From the NCBI GenBank assembly GCA_016185205.1, contig JACPOA010000034.1, positions 179,098 to 243,097 on the forward strand: DNA of 64,000 nt, read 5' to 3'. The DNA comes from Hyphomicrobiales bacterium (GTDB lineage: Bacteria; Pseudomonadota; Alphaproteobacteria; Rhizobiales; Xanthobacteraceae). The position numbers were made by a program, and so were the translations under genes. Positions 1 through 7,239 of the stretch are shown piece by piece; positions within the stretch are counted from its first letter, which is position 1; the number at the start of each line of letters is the position of its first letter. Under the pieces are notes generated by a model. It did not search any database. It was not told where the DNA came from and saw only the letters and a program-made list of their open reading frames with translations.

Positions 1-704
1 TGGACGTCGTGCTCGGCTCCGGTTGGCCGGGCGTGATGCTGCACGAGGCGGTCGGCCATGGCCTCGAAGGCGATTTCAATCGCAAGAAGACCTCGGCCTT
101 TGCCGGCCTCATGGGCCAGCGCGTCGCAGCCTCGGGCGTCACCGTGGTCGACGACGGCACCATGCAGCAGCGCCGCGGTTCACTCTCGATCGACGACGAA
201 GGCACGCCGACCAACCGCACCGTGCTGATCGAGGACGGCATCCTGGTCGGCTACATGCAGGACCGGCAGAACGCGCGCCTGATGGGCATGAAGCCGACCG
301 GCAACGGCCGGCGCGAATCGCATGCCCACGTGCCGATGCCGCGCATGACCAACACCACCATGTTGGCGGGTACGCACGATCCGCAGGAGATCATCGCCTC
401 GGTGAAGAACGGACTCTACGCGGTCAATTTCGGCGGCGGCCAGGTCGACATCACCTCCGGCAAATACGTGTTCCAGTGCACCGAGGCCTACAGAATCGAG
501 AACGGCAAGGTGACCGCGCCGGTGAAAGGCGCCATGCTGATCGGCAACGGGCCGACCGACCTGCATCGCATCTCGATGATCGGCAACGACTTCGCGCTCG
601 ATCCCGGCATCGGCACCTGCGGCAAGAACGGCCAGGGCGTGCCGGTCGGTGTCGGCCAGCCCAGCCTGCGCATGGATCGGATTACGGTGGGCGGGACGGG
701 CTAA
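1..704 (+). CDS. tldD: Metalloprotease TldD, C-terminal part (cut by window edge)
   Basis: This is the 3' portion of tldD; the reading frame is open to the window edge, so the true start lies outside. TldD partners TldE (PmbA) in a cytosolic zinc protease that trims peptides such as modified peptide antibiotics and antitoxins. The zinc motif HEAVGH (HExxxH) follows the conserved GSGWPGV stretch almost at once. The late GTCGKNGQ segment contains the conserved cysteine region of the family, and the C-terminal beta-rich half looks intact up to the TAA stop. A dispersed palindromic repeat follows the stop. Identity is secure for the family; the missing N-terminus cannot be judged. Confidence 0.93.
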   Translation, partial: DVVLGSGWPGVMLHEAVGHGLEGDFNRKKTSAFAGLMGQRVAASGVTVVDDGTMQQRRGSLSIDDEGTPTNRTVLIEDGILVGYMQDRQNARLMGMKPTGNGRRESHAHVPMPRMTNTTMLAGTHDPQEIIASVKNGLYAVNFGGGQVDITSGKYVFQCTEAYRIENGKVTAPVKGAMLIGNGPTDLHRISMIGNDFALDPGIGTCGKNGQGVPVGVGQPSLRMDRITVGGTG

Positions 705-712
705 CCAAAAAT

Positions 713-785
713 CCGCTCGTCCCCGCGCGTAAGCGGGAACCCAGAGCCAAGCACGCTGGATTCCCGCTTTCGCGGGAATGAGCGG
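713..785. repeat. Dispersed palindromic repeat (two-hairpin type)
   Basis: Two GC-rich stems with arms like CCCGCGCGTAAGCGGG and TTCCCGCTTTCGCGGGAA are separated by about 12 bases; the outer ends CCGCTCGT and ATGAGCGG are near-inverted. The same pattern recurs at 4538-4610, 32090-32173 and 40646-40733. It lies between the convergent ends of tldD and the PAN-domain gene and may help end transcription. Confidence 0.75.
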
Positions 786-791
786 AGAAAT

Positions 792-1334
792 TTACCTCAC
801 CACCCCCGATATGCAGCACGGCTTGCGGCGCGGCGGCTTGATTCTGTCTTTCAGATAGCAGCGCGGGAACGGGGTGATATAGCCGGGCCGTACATAGGTC
901 CAGGCGCGGCATTTGCTCTCGGCCTCGCAGGCCGCTTTGCAGGGAGCGCCTGCGGAATCGGCCGCCACCTCGAAATAGCGATAGTCGCCGCCGAGCCGGT
1001 CGATGGAAAATTCCAGCGGCCCCTGGCTCCGCTCCACCACGCCGGCGCCGCGCACGCCCGACACGCAGCATTGGTCTTCTTGCCGCGGCGGCACCCTGTT
1101 CTTCAGCCAGCAGGTTGCCCGCGCCGTCTCCGTGCGCGGATAGGAGAAGCTCCAGGCCCGGCAGCGCGCATCGCGTTCGCAGCGCGCGGCGCAATCGGCC
1201 GGGTCGGCGCCCTTGATCTGGACGCTCAGGTAGTCGCCGCCACGGCGGTCGAAGCCTGTCTGCGCCTGTGCGCTCGCCGGGAGTCCGGCCATCGCGAGCG
1301 TCAGCGCGCCTGTCAAGACCACAATGAATCGCAT
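792..1334 (-). CDS. Secreted protein with two PAN/Apple domains
   Basis: A 180-residue protein with a clear signal peptide (hydrophobic stretch after MRFIVV, likely cleavage after ASAQA). The mature part is two PAN/Apple-type modules of about 70 residues, each starting with a GGDY motif, carrying six or so cysteines and ending in CCVSGV or CCISGV. PAN domains bind proteins or carbohydrates, so an exported or periplasmic binding role is likely, but the ligand is unknown. The duplicated module and matching cysteine spacing suggest internal duplication. No good Shine-Dalgarno is visible before the ATG. It stands alone, convergent with tldD. Confidence 0.8.
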   Translation of the reverse strand: MRFIVVLTGALTLAMAGLPASAQAQTGFDRRGGDYLSVQIKGADPADCAARCERDARCRAWSFSYPRTETARATCWLKNRVPPRQEDQCCVSGVRGAGVVERSQGPLEFSIDRLGGDYRYFEVAADSAGAPCKAACEAESKCRAWTYVRPGYITPFPRCYLKDRIKPPRRKPCCISGVVR

Positions 1335-1383
1335 GCGGCCATGTTAACGCACGAGCCGGCACACCGGTACAATGTCTCCGCGC

Positions 1384-1420
1384 AAAAAAGTTTGCGCCCG
1401 CCGGAGGGGCCGGCGGGCGC
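1384..1420 (-). terminator. Rho-independent terminator, minus strand
   Basis: A perfect 11-bp stem GCGCCCGCCGG / CCGGCGGGCGC (1394-1404 with 1410-1420) and a 5-base loop; on the minus strand it is followed by AAACTTTTTT. It sits downstream of the DUF1127 gene and probably ends that transcript. Confidence 0.6.
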
Positions 1421-1501
1421 TTGATCCGGCCGCGAGAGGGGATGATCGCGAGGCTCGGATCGCGCGGCCGATGAGAGGGATCGGCCGTTTCTCTATGTTT
1501 G

Positions 1502-1550
1502 GCGCATGATCTTTCCCGAAAACCGGTGCCCACTTTTCGGGATCATGCGC
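1502..1550. repeat. 49-bp dispersed palindrome (GCATGATC family)
   Basis: The ends GCGCATGATC and GATCATGCGC are exact inverted repeats, with CCGAAAA and TTTTCGG arms inside. A near-identical copy lies at 50197-50245, and a third, split copy at 41615-41739. It abuts the stop codon of the DUF1127 gene. Confidence 0.85.
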
Positions 1551-1837
1551 TATGGTTTCGTCGCGCGGCTCAGGCGGCGCTCGAGCGCGCGCTCGCGCAG
1601 CAATGCGGTCGGGTCTTCCCAGAACGGCTCCGAGAAGGCGTCGCGCAGGTCGGCGCGGGTGATGCCCATGTCGGCCAGCATGCGGCGGTCGAGATTGGCC
1701 AGCGTGGTCGCCTCGTTCCAGTGGCGGCGCCGCTGCGCCAGTTTCTTGATCCAGCTCGTCACCAGGACCAGCAGGGACGCCAAGGCGCGCAGCAAAGTGC
1801 CGCCGGCAATAGGCAAAACGGGGATATTTGCGCTCAT
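1550..1837 (-). CDS. DUF1127 small protein
   Basis: A 95-residue protein. The N-terminal half is hydrophobic then basic (an ALASLLVLVTSW segment, then KKLAQRRR). The C-terminal half matches DUF1127 (YjiS-like): LDRRMLADMGITRADLRDA, followed by PFWEDP. DUF1127 proteins are small, arginine-rich and common in Rhizobiales; some affect RNA turnover, stress or phosphate and carbon metabolism. It is divergent from the LysR gene at 2038. In Brucella and Agrobacterium the LysR regulator VtlR controls DUF1127 genes, so the pairing is suggestive. The stop codon touches a dispersed palindrome, and a terminator follows at 1384-1420. Confidence 0.85.
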   Translation of the reverse strand: MSANIPVLPIAGGTLLRALASLLVLVTSWIKKLAQRRRHWNEATTLANLDRRMLADMGITRADLRDAFSEPFWEDPTALLRERALERRLSRATKP

Positions 1838-1977
1838 GTCAGTCTTCCTTCAGTTCGCGGTTGCGGGCCTCAATTCGCCCTGAACCGCGCAGCAGAACCA
1901 CCCGAAAACCCCACCCGTTTCCTCTGGTGGCAGGATAATGATACTGACCTATTGATTAGTAAAACGAATGTTTTTAA

Positions 1978-1991
1978 TCTGATCGATCAGA
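1978..1991. promoter_or_regulatory. 14-bp palindrome in the LysR/DUF1127 divergent region
   Basis: TCTGATCGATCAGA is a perfect palindrome, 46 bases before the LysR start, inside the only AT-rich stretch of the spacer (ATTGATTAG, TTTTTAATC nearby). LysR regulators usually bind a dyad close to their own divergent promoter. Operator function is inferred. Confidence 0.4.
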
Positions 1992-2037
1992 ATATATGAT
2001 ACGGCCGACGGGCCGTGCCATACGCTGGGAGACCGCC

Positions 2038-2916
2038 ATGACCGCGTTGCTCGACGTCGACCAATTGCGCACCTTCATCGCCATCGCCGAGACCGGCAGC
2101 TTCACCAAGGCGGCCGAGGTAGTGAACAAGACCCAGTCCGCCGTGTCGATGCAGATGAAGCGGCTGGAGGAGCGGCTGGAGCGGCCGATCTTCGCGCGCG
2201 ACGGCCGCGCCTCGAAACTCACCGAAGACGGCACGCGGCTGCTCGATTACGCCCGCCGCATCGTCAAGCTCAATGTCGAGACCGTCGCCGCCTTCTCCGA
2301 CGCCGAGCTGTCGGGCCGCGTGCGGCTGGGCGTGCCGGACGATTATGCCGACCGCTATCTGCCCGAGATCATGGCGCGCTTCTCGCGCGCCTATCCGAGC
2401 GTCGAGCTGACCGTGATCTGCGAGCCCTCGGTCGATCTGCTCGACCGCATCGACGCCAACGAGATCGATCTTGCCATCGTCACCAATTGCGAGAGCAAAC
2501 GTCCCTCGGAAATCTTCCGGCGCGAGCGACTGCTGTGGGTAAGCTCGAACCGGCATCCGACGCACCTGGAGCAGCCGGTCCCGCTCGCGCTCGGCCGGCC
2601 GACCTGCGTCTGGCGCCGCATCGCGGTCGAGAAGCTCGATCAGATCGGCCATCCTTACCGCCTGCTCTATTCGAGCTCCAATGCCGGCGCGGTGGCGGCC
2701 GCCGTGCTCGCGGGGCTCGCGGTGTCGGTGCTGCCGGAGTCCGGGCTGCGCACCGGCATGCGCGTGCTCAACGCGGCCGAAGGTTTCCCGGAACTGCCGA
2801 GTTGCCGTATCGGGCTGGTGCGCACCGCCCATGAGAGCTCGGCGCTCGCCGACGCGCTCGCCGGTCACATCGTGTCGTCGCTCGACAACCTGTCGGAAGC
2901 GCAAGCGGCGGAGTAA
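2038..2916 (+). CDS. LysR-family transcriptional regulator
   Basis: A 292-residue LysR-type regulator. The winged helix-turn-helix covers about residues 5-65 (LDVDQLRTFIAIAETGSFT, then KTQSAVSMQMKRLEERL), followed by the effector-binding domain. I place the start at the ATG at 2038 because GGGAGA lies 5 bases upstream and the family normally begins just before VDQLRTF; an in-frame ATG at 1996 would add 14 unusual residues. The DNA-binding region resembles the conserved alphaproteobacterial LsrB/VtlR group, and the divergent neighbour is a DUF1127 gene, a known VtlR target type. That assignment is inference; the family call is firm. Confidence 0.92.
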   Translation: MTALLDVDQLRTFIAIAETGSFTKAAEVVNKTQSAVSMQMKRLEERLERPIFARDGRASKLTEDGTRLLDYARRIVKLNVETVAAFSDAELSGRVRLGVPDDYADRYLPEIMARFSRAYPSVELTVICEPSVDLLDRIDANEIDLAIVTNCESKRPSEIFRRERLLWVSSNRHPTHLEQPVPLALGRPTCVWRRIAVEKLDQIGHPYRLLYSSSNAGAVAAAVLAGLAVSVLPESGLRTGMRVLNAAEGFPELPSCRIGLVRTAHESSALADALAGHIVSSLDNLSEAQAAE

Positions 2917-2920
2917 TCGG

Positions 2921-3079
2921 CCTCATGGTGAGGAGCGGCCGAAGGCCGCGTCTCGAACATCGCAAGTCGGGTTTACCCGACTTGCGCATATAAAACGGCC
3001 GATATCGGGTAAACCCGACATCGGCGTGGCCGCCCCATCCTTCGAGACGCGTCGCTTCGCGACGCTCCTCAGGATGAGG
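2921..3079. repeat. Composite dispersed repeat with nested hairpins
   Basis: The outer ends are inverted (CCTCATGGTGAGGAGC and GCTCCTCAGGATGAGG), with GTCTCGAAC and TTCGAGACGC arms. Inside are a near-perfect hairpin GCAAGTCGGG-TTT-CCCGACTTGC type at 2962-2985 and a second at 2998-3025. It separates the convergent LysR and gshA genes. Confidence 0.7.
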
Positions 3080-3083
3080 CGGA

Positions 3084-4454
3084 TCAATACGCATACTCAT
3101 CAAAAATCGGCTCGATCGAGCCCTGCCACGGCCCGTGGAATTTCTCCAGCAATTCCTCCGCCGGCGTGATGCCGCGGCCGACCGATTCCTCGAGCGGGCG
3201 CAGATAGCGCGTCTCGTCGCGGCCGTTGCGGTCGAGATATTTGCGGCGTTGCAGGCCGTACGAGGCGAGCCGCAAGGTTTCCTGCGCCAGCGTGAGCACG
3301 TTGCGGCCGCCGATCTCGGCGCGAAAGCCAAGACTGGGCACGTCGTCGCGCAGCTTCTGCCGCTCAACGGCGCTCCAGCTTTTGACCATGTCCCAGCAGG
3401 CGTCGAGCGCGTCGTCGTCATAGAGCAGGCCGACCCAGAAGGCTGAGAGCGAGGGCAACCGGTGCCACGGCCCGCCGTCGGCGCCGCGCATCTCCAGATA
3501 ACGCTTGAGCCGCACTTCGGGAAAAATCGTGCTCAGGTGATTGGCCCAGTCGGAAATGGTCGGCCGCTCGCCCGGCAATTCGGCCAGCTTACCGGCGAAA
3601 AAATCCTTGAACGACTTGCCCGCGACGTCGATATATTTGTCGCCACGCTTGATGAAATACATCGGCACGCCGAGCGCGTAATCCACCCAGCGCTCGAAGC
3701 CCATGCCGTCCTCGAACGCCCAGGGCAGCATGCCGGCGCGGGCATTGTCGGTATCGCGCCAGATCTGCGAGCGGAACGACAGCAGGCCGTTCGGCTTGCC
3801 TTCGGTGAACGGCGAATTGGCGAACAGCGCGGTCGCCACCGGCTGCAGCGCCAGCGACACGCGCAGCTTCTTCACCATGTCGGCTTCCGACGAGAAGTCG
3901 AGGTTCGCCTGCACCGTGCAGGTGCGGTACATCATGTCGAGGCCGAGCGAGCCCACCTTCGGCATGTAGGCGGTCATGATCTTGTAGCGGCCCTTCGGCA
4001 TTTTCGGCATATCCGCGCGCGACCAATTCGGAGTCATGCCGAGGCCGAGGAAGCCGATGCCCAAGGGCTTGGCCACCTCGCGCAATTGCGCCAGATGCGC
4101 CATCAGCTCCGAGCAGGTCTGGTGCACGGTTTCGACCGGCGCGCCGGACAGCTCGAACTGGCCGCCCGGCTCCAATGAAATGGCGCCGCCATGGGTGACG
4201 TCGAACATGCCGATGATGTTGTCGCCCTCCATGATCGGCTCCCAGCCGAGATGGTGCTGCATGCCTTCGAGCAGCGCGCGGATGCTGCGCGGACCGGCGT
4301 AAGGCACCGGGCGATGGCCGGCGACGGTGAAGGCGAACTTCTCATGCTCGGTGCCGACGCGGAATTGCGCCTTCGGCTTGCAGCCCGCTTCGAGCCAGGC
4401 GACGAGTTCGTCGCGCGTCTCGATAGGAGTCATGTCGATCTGGTCACGAGCCAT
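3084..4454 (-). CDS. gshA: Glutamate-cysteine ligase (plant/alphaproteobacterial type)
   Basis: A 456-residue enzyme joining glutamate and cysteine with ATP, the first step of glutathione synthesis in the cytosol. Recognised by RVGTEHEKF near residue 30, the GGQFELSGAP active-site segment, MYRTCTVQANLDF and LEMRGADGGPWHRLPSL, all typical of the GCS2/plant-type family found in Rhizobiales. I chose the ATG at 4454 (MARDQIDMTP); the longer frame to 4553 adds 33 residues with no family resemblance. The region before the start is a repeat-rich spacer. Monocistronic as far as visible. Confidence 0.92.
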   Translation of the reverse strand: MARDQIDMTPIETRDELVAWLEAGCKPKAQFRVGTEHEKFAFTVAGHRPVPYAGPRSIRALLEGMQHHLGWEPIMEGDNIIGMFDVTHGGAISLEPGGQFELSGAPVETVHQTCSELMAHLAQLREVAKPLGIGFLGLGMTPNWSRADMPKMPKGRYKIMTAYMPKVGSLGLDMMYRTCTVQANLDFSSEADMVKKLRVSLALQPVATALFANSPFTEGKPNGLLSFRSQIWRDTDNARAGMLPWAFEDGMGFERWVDYALGVPMYFIKRGDKYIDVAGKSFKDFFAGKLAELPGERPTISDWANHLSTIFPEVRLKRYLEMRGADGGPWHRLPSLSAFWVGLLYDDDALDACWDMVKSWSAVERQKLRDDVPSLGFRAEIGGRNVLTLAQETLRLASYGLQRRKYLDRNGRDETRYLRPLEESVGRGITPAEELLEKFHGPWQGSIEPIFDEYAY

Positions 4455-4537
4455 TCGGCAGTCCGGGAAGAAAAAAGGTCGCGACCTTAAACATGGGGAG
4501 ACGGAAAGGGCAATGCGAGGTGGGCTTCGATCCATCC

Positions 4538-4610
4538 GCTCATGCCAGCGCAAGCGGGCATCCAGTTTTTCTGCTCAGGACTGGGTCCCCGCTTCCCGCG
4601 GGGACGAGCG
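4538..4610. repeat. Dispersed palindromic repeat (two-hairpin type)
   Basis: CGCTCATGCC...GGGCATCCAG and CTGGGTCCCCG...CGGGGACGAGCG form two stems around a short spacer, the same layout as 713-785. It lies upstream of gshA, in the 435-base gap before the RecD-like gene. Confidence 0.75.
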
Positions 4611-4693
4611 GAATATTTTTCCAGCGCCCTCATCTTTTTTCCCCGATTTAAATTTCAAACAACCAACCATCGTCGCCCGCATTGCTTTTTTTC

Positions 4694-4831
4694 TTATCCC
4701 TCCCCCGCTTGCGGGGGAGGGCGGCCGCGAGCATCGCGAGCGGCGGGTGGGGGCCGCTCTCATTCAATCTCATGCGTAACCCCACCCCCGGCGCTTTCGC
4801 GCCGGACCTTCCCCTTTCAGGGGAGGGATAA
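4694..4831. repeat. Inverted pair of CCCTCCCC-type palindromic elements
   Basis: TTATCCCTCCCCCGC...GGGGGAGGG at the left and CCTTCCCCTTTCAGGGGAGGGATAA at the right are inverted, with GGGTGGGGG and CCCCACCCC inside. This is the arrangement that frames the DUF559 gene at 9.95-10.44 kb, but here nothing codes between the two elements. Confidence 0.7.
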
Positions 4832-4889
4832 AGATAGTTCTTATTTTGTTCTTTCGTCCCTGCCGCGAATGCCCTATTGATCTCAGCCC

Positions 4890-5999
4890 ATGCCGCAGTT
4901 CACCCCCCATCAAGATGCCGCGCTGCAGGCGGTCGCCGCCTGGCTCAAGGACAAGCCGGGCGCGAACGGCACCCCGCAGGTGTTCCGCCTGTTCGGCTAT
5001 GCCGGCACCGGCAAGACCACGCTCGCCCGCCACCTCGCCGAGCACGTCGACGGCGAGGTGAAGTTCGCCGCCTTCACCGGCAAGGCGGCTTCGGTGATGC
5101 GCGGCAAGGGCTGCCACGGCGCCTCGACCATCCACAGTCTGATCTACCGCGCGCGCGAGAGCGGCGAGGAAGTGCCGAATTTCGATCTGTGGGACGAGGC
5201 GCCCGCCTCCAAGGCCGAGCTGATCATCATCGACGAATGCTCGATGGTCGACGCCGAGCTCGGCCGCGACCTGCTGTCGTTCGGCGTGCCGCTCTTGGTG
5301 CTGGGCGATCCGGCGCAGCTGCCGCCGATCCAGGGCGGCGGGTTTTTCACCGAGGCCGAGCCGGACATGATGCTGACCGAGGTGCACCGGCAGGCCGCCG
5401 GCAACCCGATCATACGGCTGTCGATGGACATTCGTGCCGGCGACACTCTCGAGCCCGGCCGCTATGGCGACACGCAAGTGGTCGTCAAGAACGATCTCGA
5501 TCCGCAGCGCGTGCTGGAGGCCGACCAGGTGCTGGTCGGGCGCAACGCCACGCGCCGCGCCTACAACATGCGCATGCGCGAGCGGCGCGGCTTCGAAGGC
5601 GAGCTGCCGTCGGCCGGCGACAAGCTGGTGTGCCTGCGCAACAACCGCAAGAAGGGCCTGTTCAACGGCGGGCTGTGGACGGTGAAGGAGCGCGGCGGGC
5701 GCAAGAGCGGCATCATGACGATGCGACTGCTGCCCGACGACGAGACCGCCACGCGCGGCGTCAAGGTGTCGGTGCGGCCGGAATGTTTTTCCGGCGGCAT
5801 CGAGCAGATCGACTGGCAGCGGCGAAAACCGTACGACGAGTTCGACTATGGCTATGTGCTCACCGTACACAAGGCGCAAGGGTCGCAGTGGGACGACGTG
5901 GTGCTGTTCGACGAGAGCTTCGCGTTTCCCGACAGCCGCGAACGTTGGCTCTATACCGGCGTCACACGGGCGGCGAAGCGATTGATTGTCGTCGTGTGA
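4890..5999 (+). CDS. RecD-like SF1B ATP-dependent DNA helicase
   Basis: A 369-residue helicase of the RecD/TraA superfamily 1B. The Walker A motif GYAGTGKTT is near residue 36, motif II IIIDECSMVD near 113, motif III LLVLGDPAQLPPI near 137, and a C-terminal UvrD_C_2 domain holds VLTVHKAQGSQWD and YTGVTRA. It is far shorter than RecD or RecD2 and lacks their N-terminal extension; no RecB/RecC partner is nearby. A stand-alone role in DNA repair or exonuclease-type processing is likely. Its last 38 bases overlap the convergent MFS gene. Confidence 0.85.
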   Translation: MPQFTPHQDAALQAVAAWLKDKPGANGTPQVFRLFGYAGTGKTTLARHLAEHVDGEVKFAAFTGKAASVMRGKGCHGASTIHSLIYRARESGEEVPNFDLWDEAPASKAELIIIDECSMVDAELGRDLLSFGVPLLVLGDPAQLPPIQGGGFFTEAEPDMMLTEVHRQAAGNPIIRLSMDIRAGDTLEPGRYGDTQVVVKNDLDPQRVLEADQVLVGRNATRRAYNMRMRERRGFEGELPSAGDKLVCLRNNRKKGLFNGGLWTVKERGGRKSGIMTMRLLPDDETATRGVKVSVRPECFSGGIEQIDWQRRKPYDEFDYGYVLTVHKAQGSQWDDVVLFDESFAFPDSRERWLYTGVTRAAKRLIVVV

Positions 6000-7203
6000 T
6001 CTTCCCTGCCCGCCAGCGCACGAACGGCAACGCCGCCAGCGCAATCGCCGTAAACGCGGCGCCGGCGAGGAAGGTGCCGGCGGGGCCGACAAAGTCCCAC
6101 AACGCACCGGCGAGGATGCTGGCCGCCAGCATGGCGAGGCCGCTCACCAGATTGAACATGCCGAAGGCGGTGCCGCGCAATTCCTCCGGCGCGGTGTCGG
6201 CGACCAGCGCCGACAGCAGCCCTTGCGTCAGCCCCATATGCAGGCCCCACAGCGCCACACCCAGCATGACCACGGCGACGCTGCCGCCGATGGCAAGCGC
6301 CAGATCGGCCAGTACCAGCAGCGCGAATCCGACGGTGACCAAGCCGTAGCGGCCGATGCGGTCGGACAGCGCGCCGGCCGGCCAGGCCGACACGGTATAA
6401 GTGACGTTCATCACCACCAGCACCAGCGGCACCACGGCGAGCGGCAGGCCGACCGACTGCGCGCGCAGCAGCAGGAAGGCCTCGCTGAAGCGCGCCAGCG
6501 TGAAGATGGCGGTGACGCCCACGATCATCCAGTAGACACGGGACAGCCGCTTGAGCTCGCGGCGCGACAGCGGCGAGCGCACCTTGCGCAGGTGTGGCGG
6601 GCGTTCCGGCTCGTGCACGCCGAACACGATGATGGCGACCGAGATGAAGGCGGGAATCACCGCCATCCAGAACACCGCGGTGAAATCGTTCATGAATATC
6701 GCCATGAACGCGATCGCCAGCAGCGGGCCGAGCACCGCGCCGACGGTGTCGAGCGACTGGCGCAGGCCGAAGGCATTGCCGCGCAGATCGGCGGGCGTGA
6801 GATCGGCGATCAGTGCATCGCGCGGCGCGCCGCGGATGCCCTTGCCGACGCGGTCGACGAAACGCGCCGCCACCAGCCAGCCGATGCTTGAGGCCAGCGG
6901 AAACACCGGCTTGGTGAAGGCGGCTAGGCCATAGCCGAAGGCGGCCAGCCACTTGCGCTTGCCGAGATAGTCGCTGAGCGCGCCGGAGAATATCTTGGTT
7001 ATCGAGGCGGTGGCTTCGGCGATGCCCTCGATGATGCCGACCGTCAGCGTCGAGGCGCCCAGCACGGTGACGAGATAGAGCGGCAGCAGCGCATGGATCA
7101 TCTCGGAGGAGATGTCCATGAACAGCGACACCAGACCGAGCGCCCAGACGCCGCCCGGAACCTCACGCCAGCGGAACAGGGAGCGGGGTCGGTCGGTCGT
7201 CAC
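5962..7203 (-). CDS. MFS transporter
   Basis: A 413-residue inner-membrane transporter of the major facilitator superfamily with 12 predicted helices. The loop after helix 2 carries GALSDYLGKRKW, and its counterpart after helix 8 is GALSDRIGRYG, both variants of the MFS motif A (GxLaDrxGrk). A charged central loop (EPERPPHLRKVRSPLSRREL) separates the halves. It resembles MFS proteins annotated as multidrug-type transporters; the substrate cannot be read from sequence. It converges on and overlaps the RecD-like helicase gene by 38 bases. No clear operon partner. Confidence 0.85.
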   Translation of the reverse strand: MTTDRPRSLFRWREVPGGVWALGLVSLFMDISSEMIHALLPLYLVTVLGASTLTVGIIEGIAEATASITKIFSGALSDYLGKRKWLAAFGYGLAAFTKPVFPLASSIGWLVAARFVDRVGKGIRGAPRDALIADLTPADLRGNAFGLRQSLDTVGAVLGPLLAIAFMAIFMNDFTAVFWMAVIPAFISVAIIVFGVHEPERPPHLRKVRSPLSRRELKRLSRVYWMIVGVTAIFTLARFSEAFLLLRAQSVGLPLAVVPLVLVVMNVTYTVSAWPAGALSDRIGRYGLVTVGFALLVLADLALAIGGSVAVVMLGVALWGLHMGLTQGLLSALVADTAPEELRGTAFGMFNLVSGLAMLAASILAGALWDFVGPAGTFLAGAAFTAIALAALPFVRWRAGKITRRQSIASPPV

Positions 7204-7239
7204 GCTTCACCTCTCCCCCGCCCGCTTACGGGAAGGAGC

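Noticed and set aside
4877..6349. 490-codon frame overlapping the RecD-like gene and part of the MFS gene
   Set aside because: Arginine-rich out-of-frame translation; helicase motifs are in the 4890 frame.
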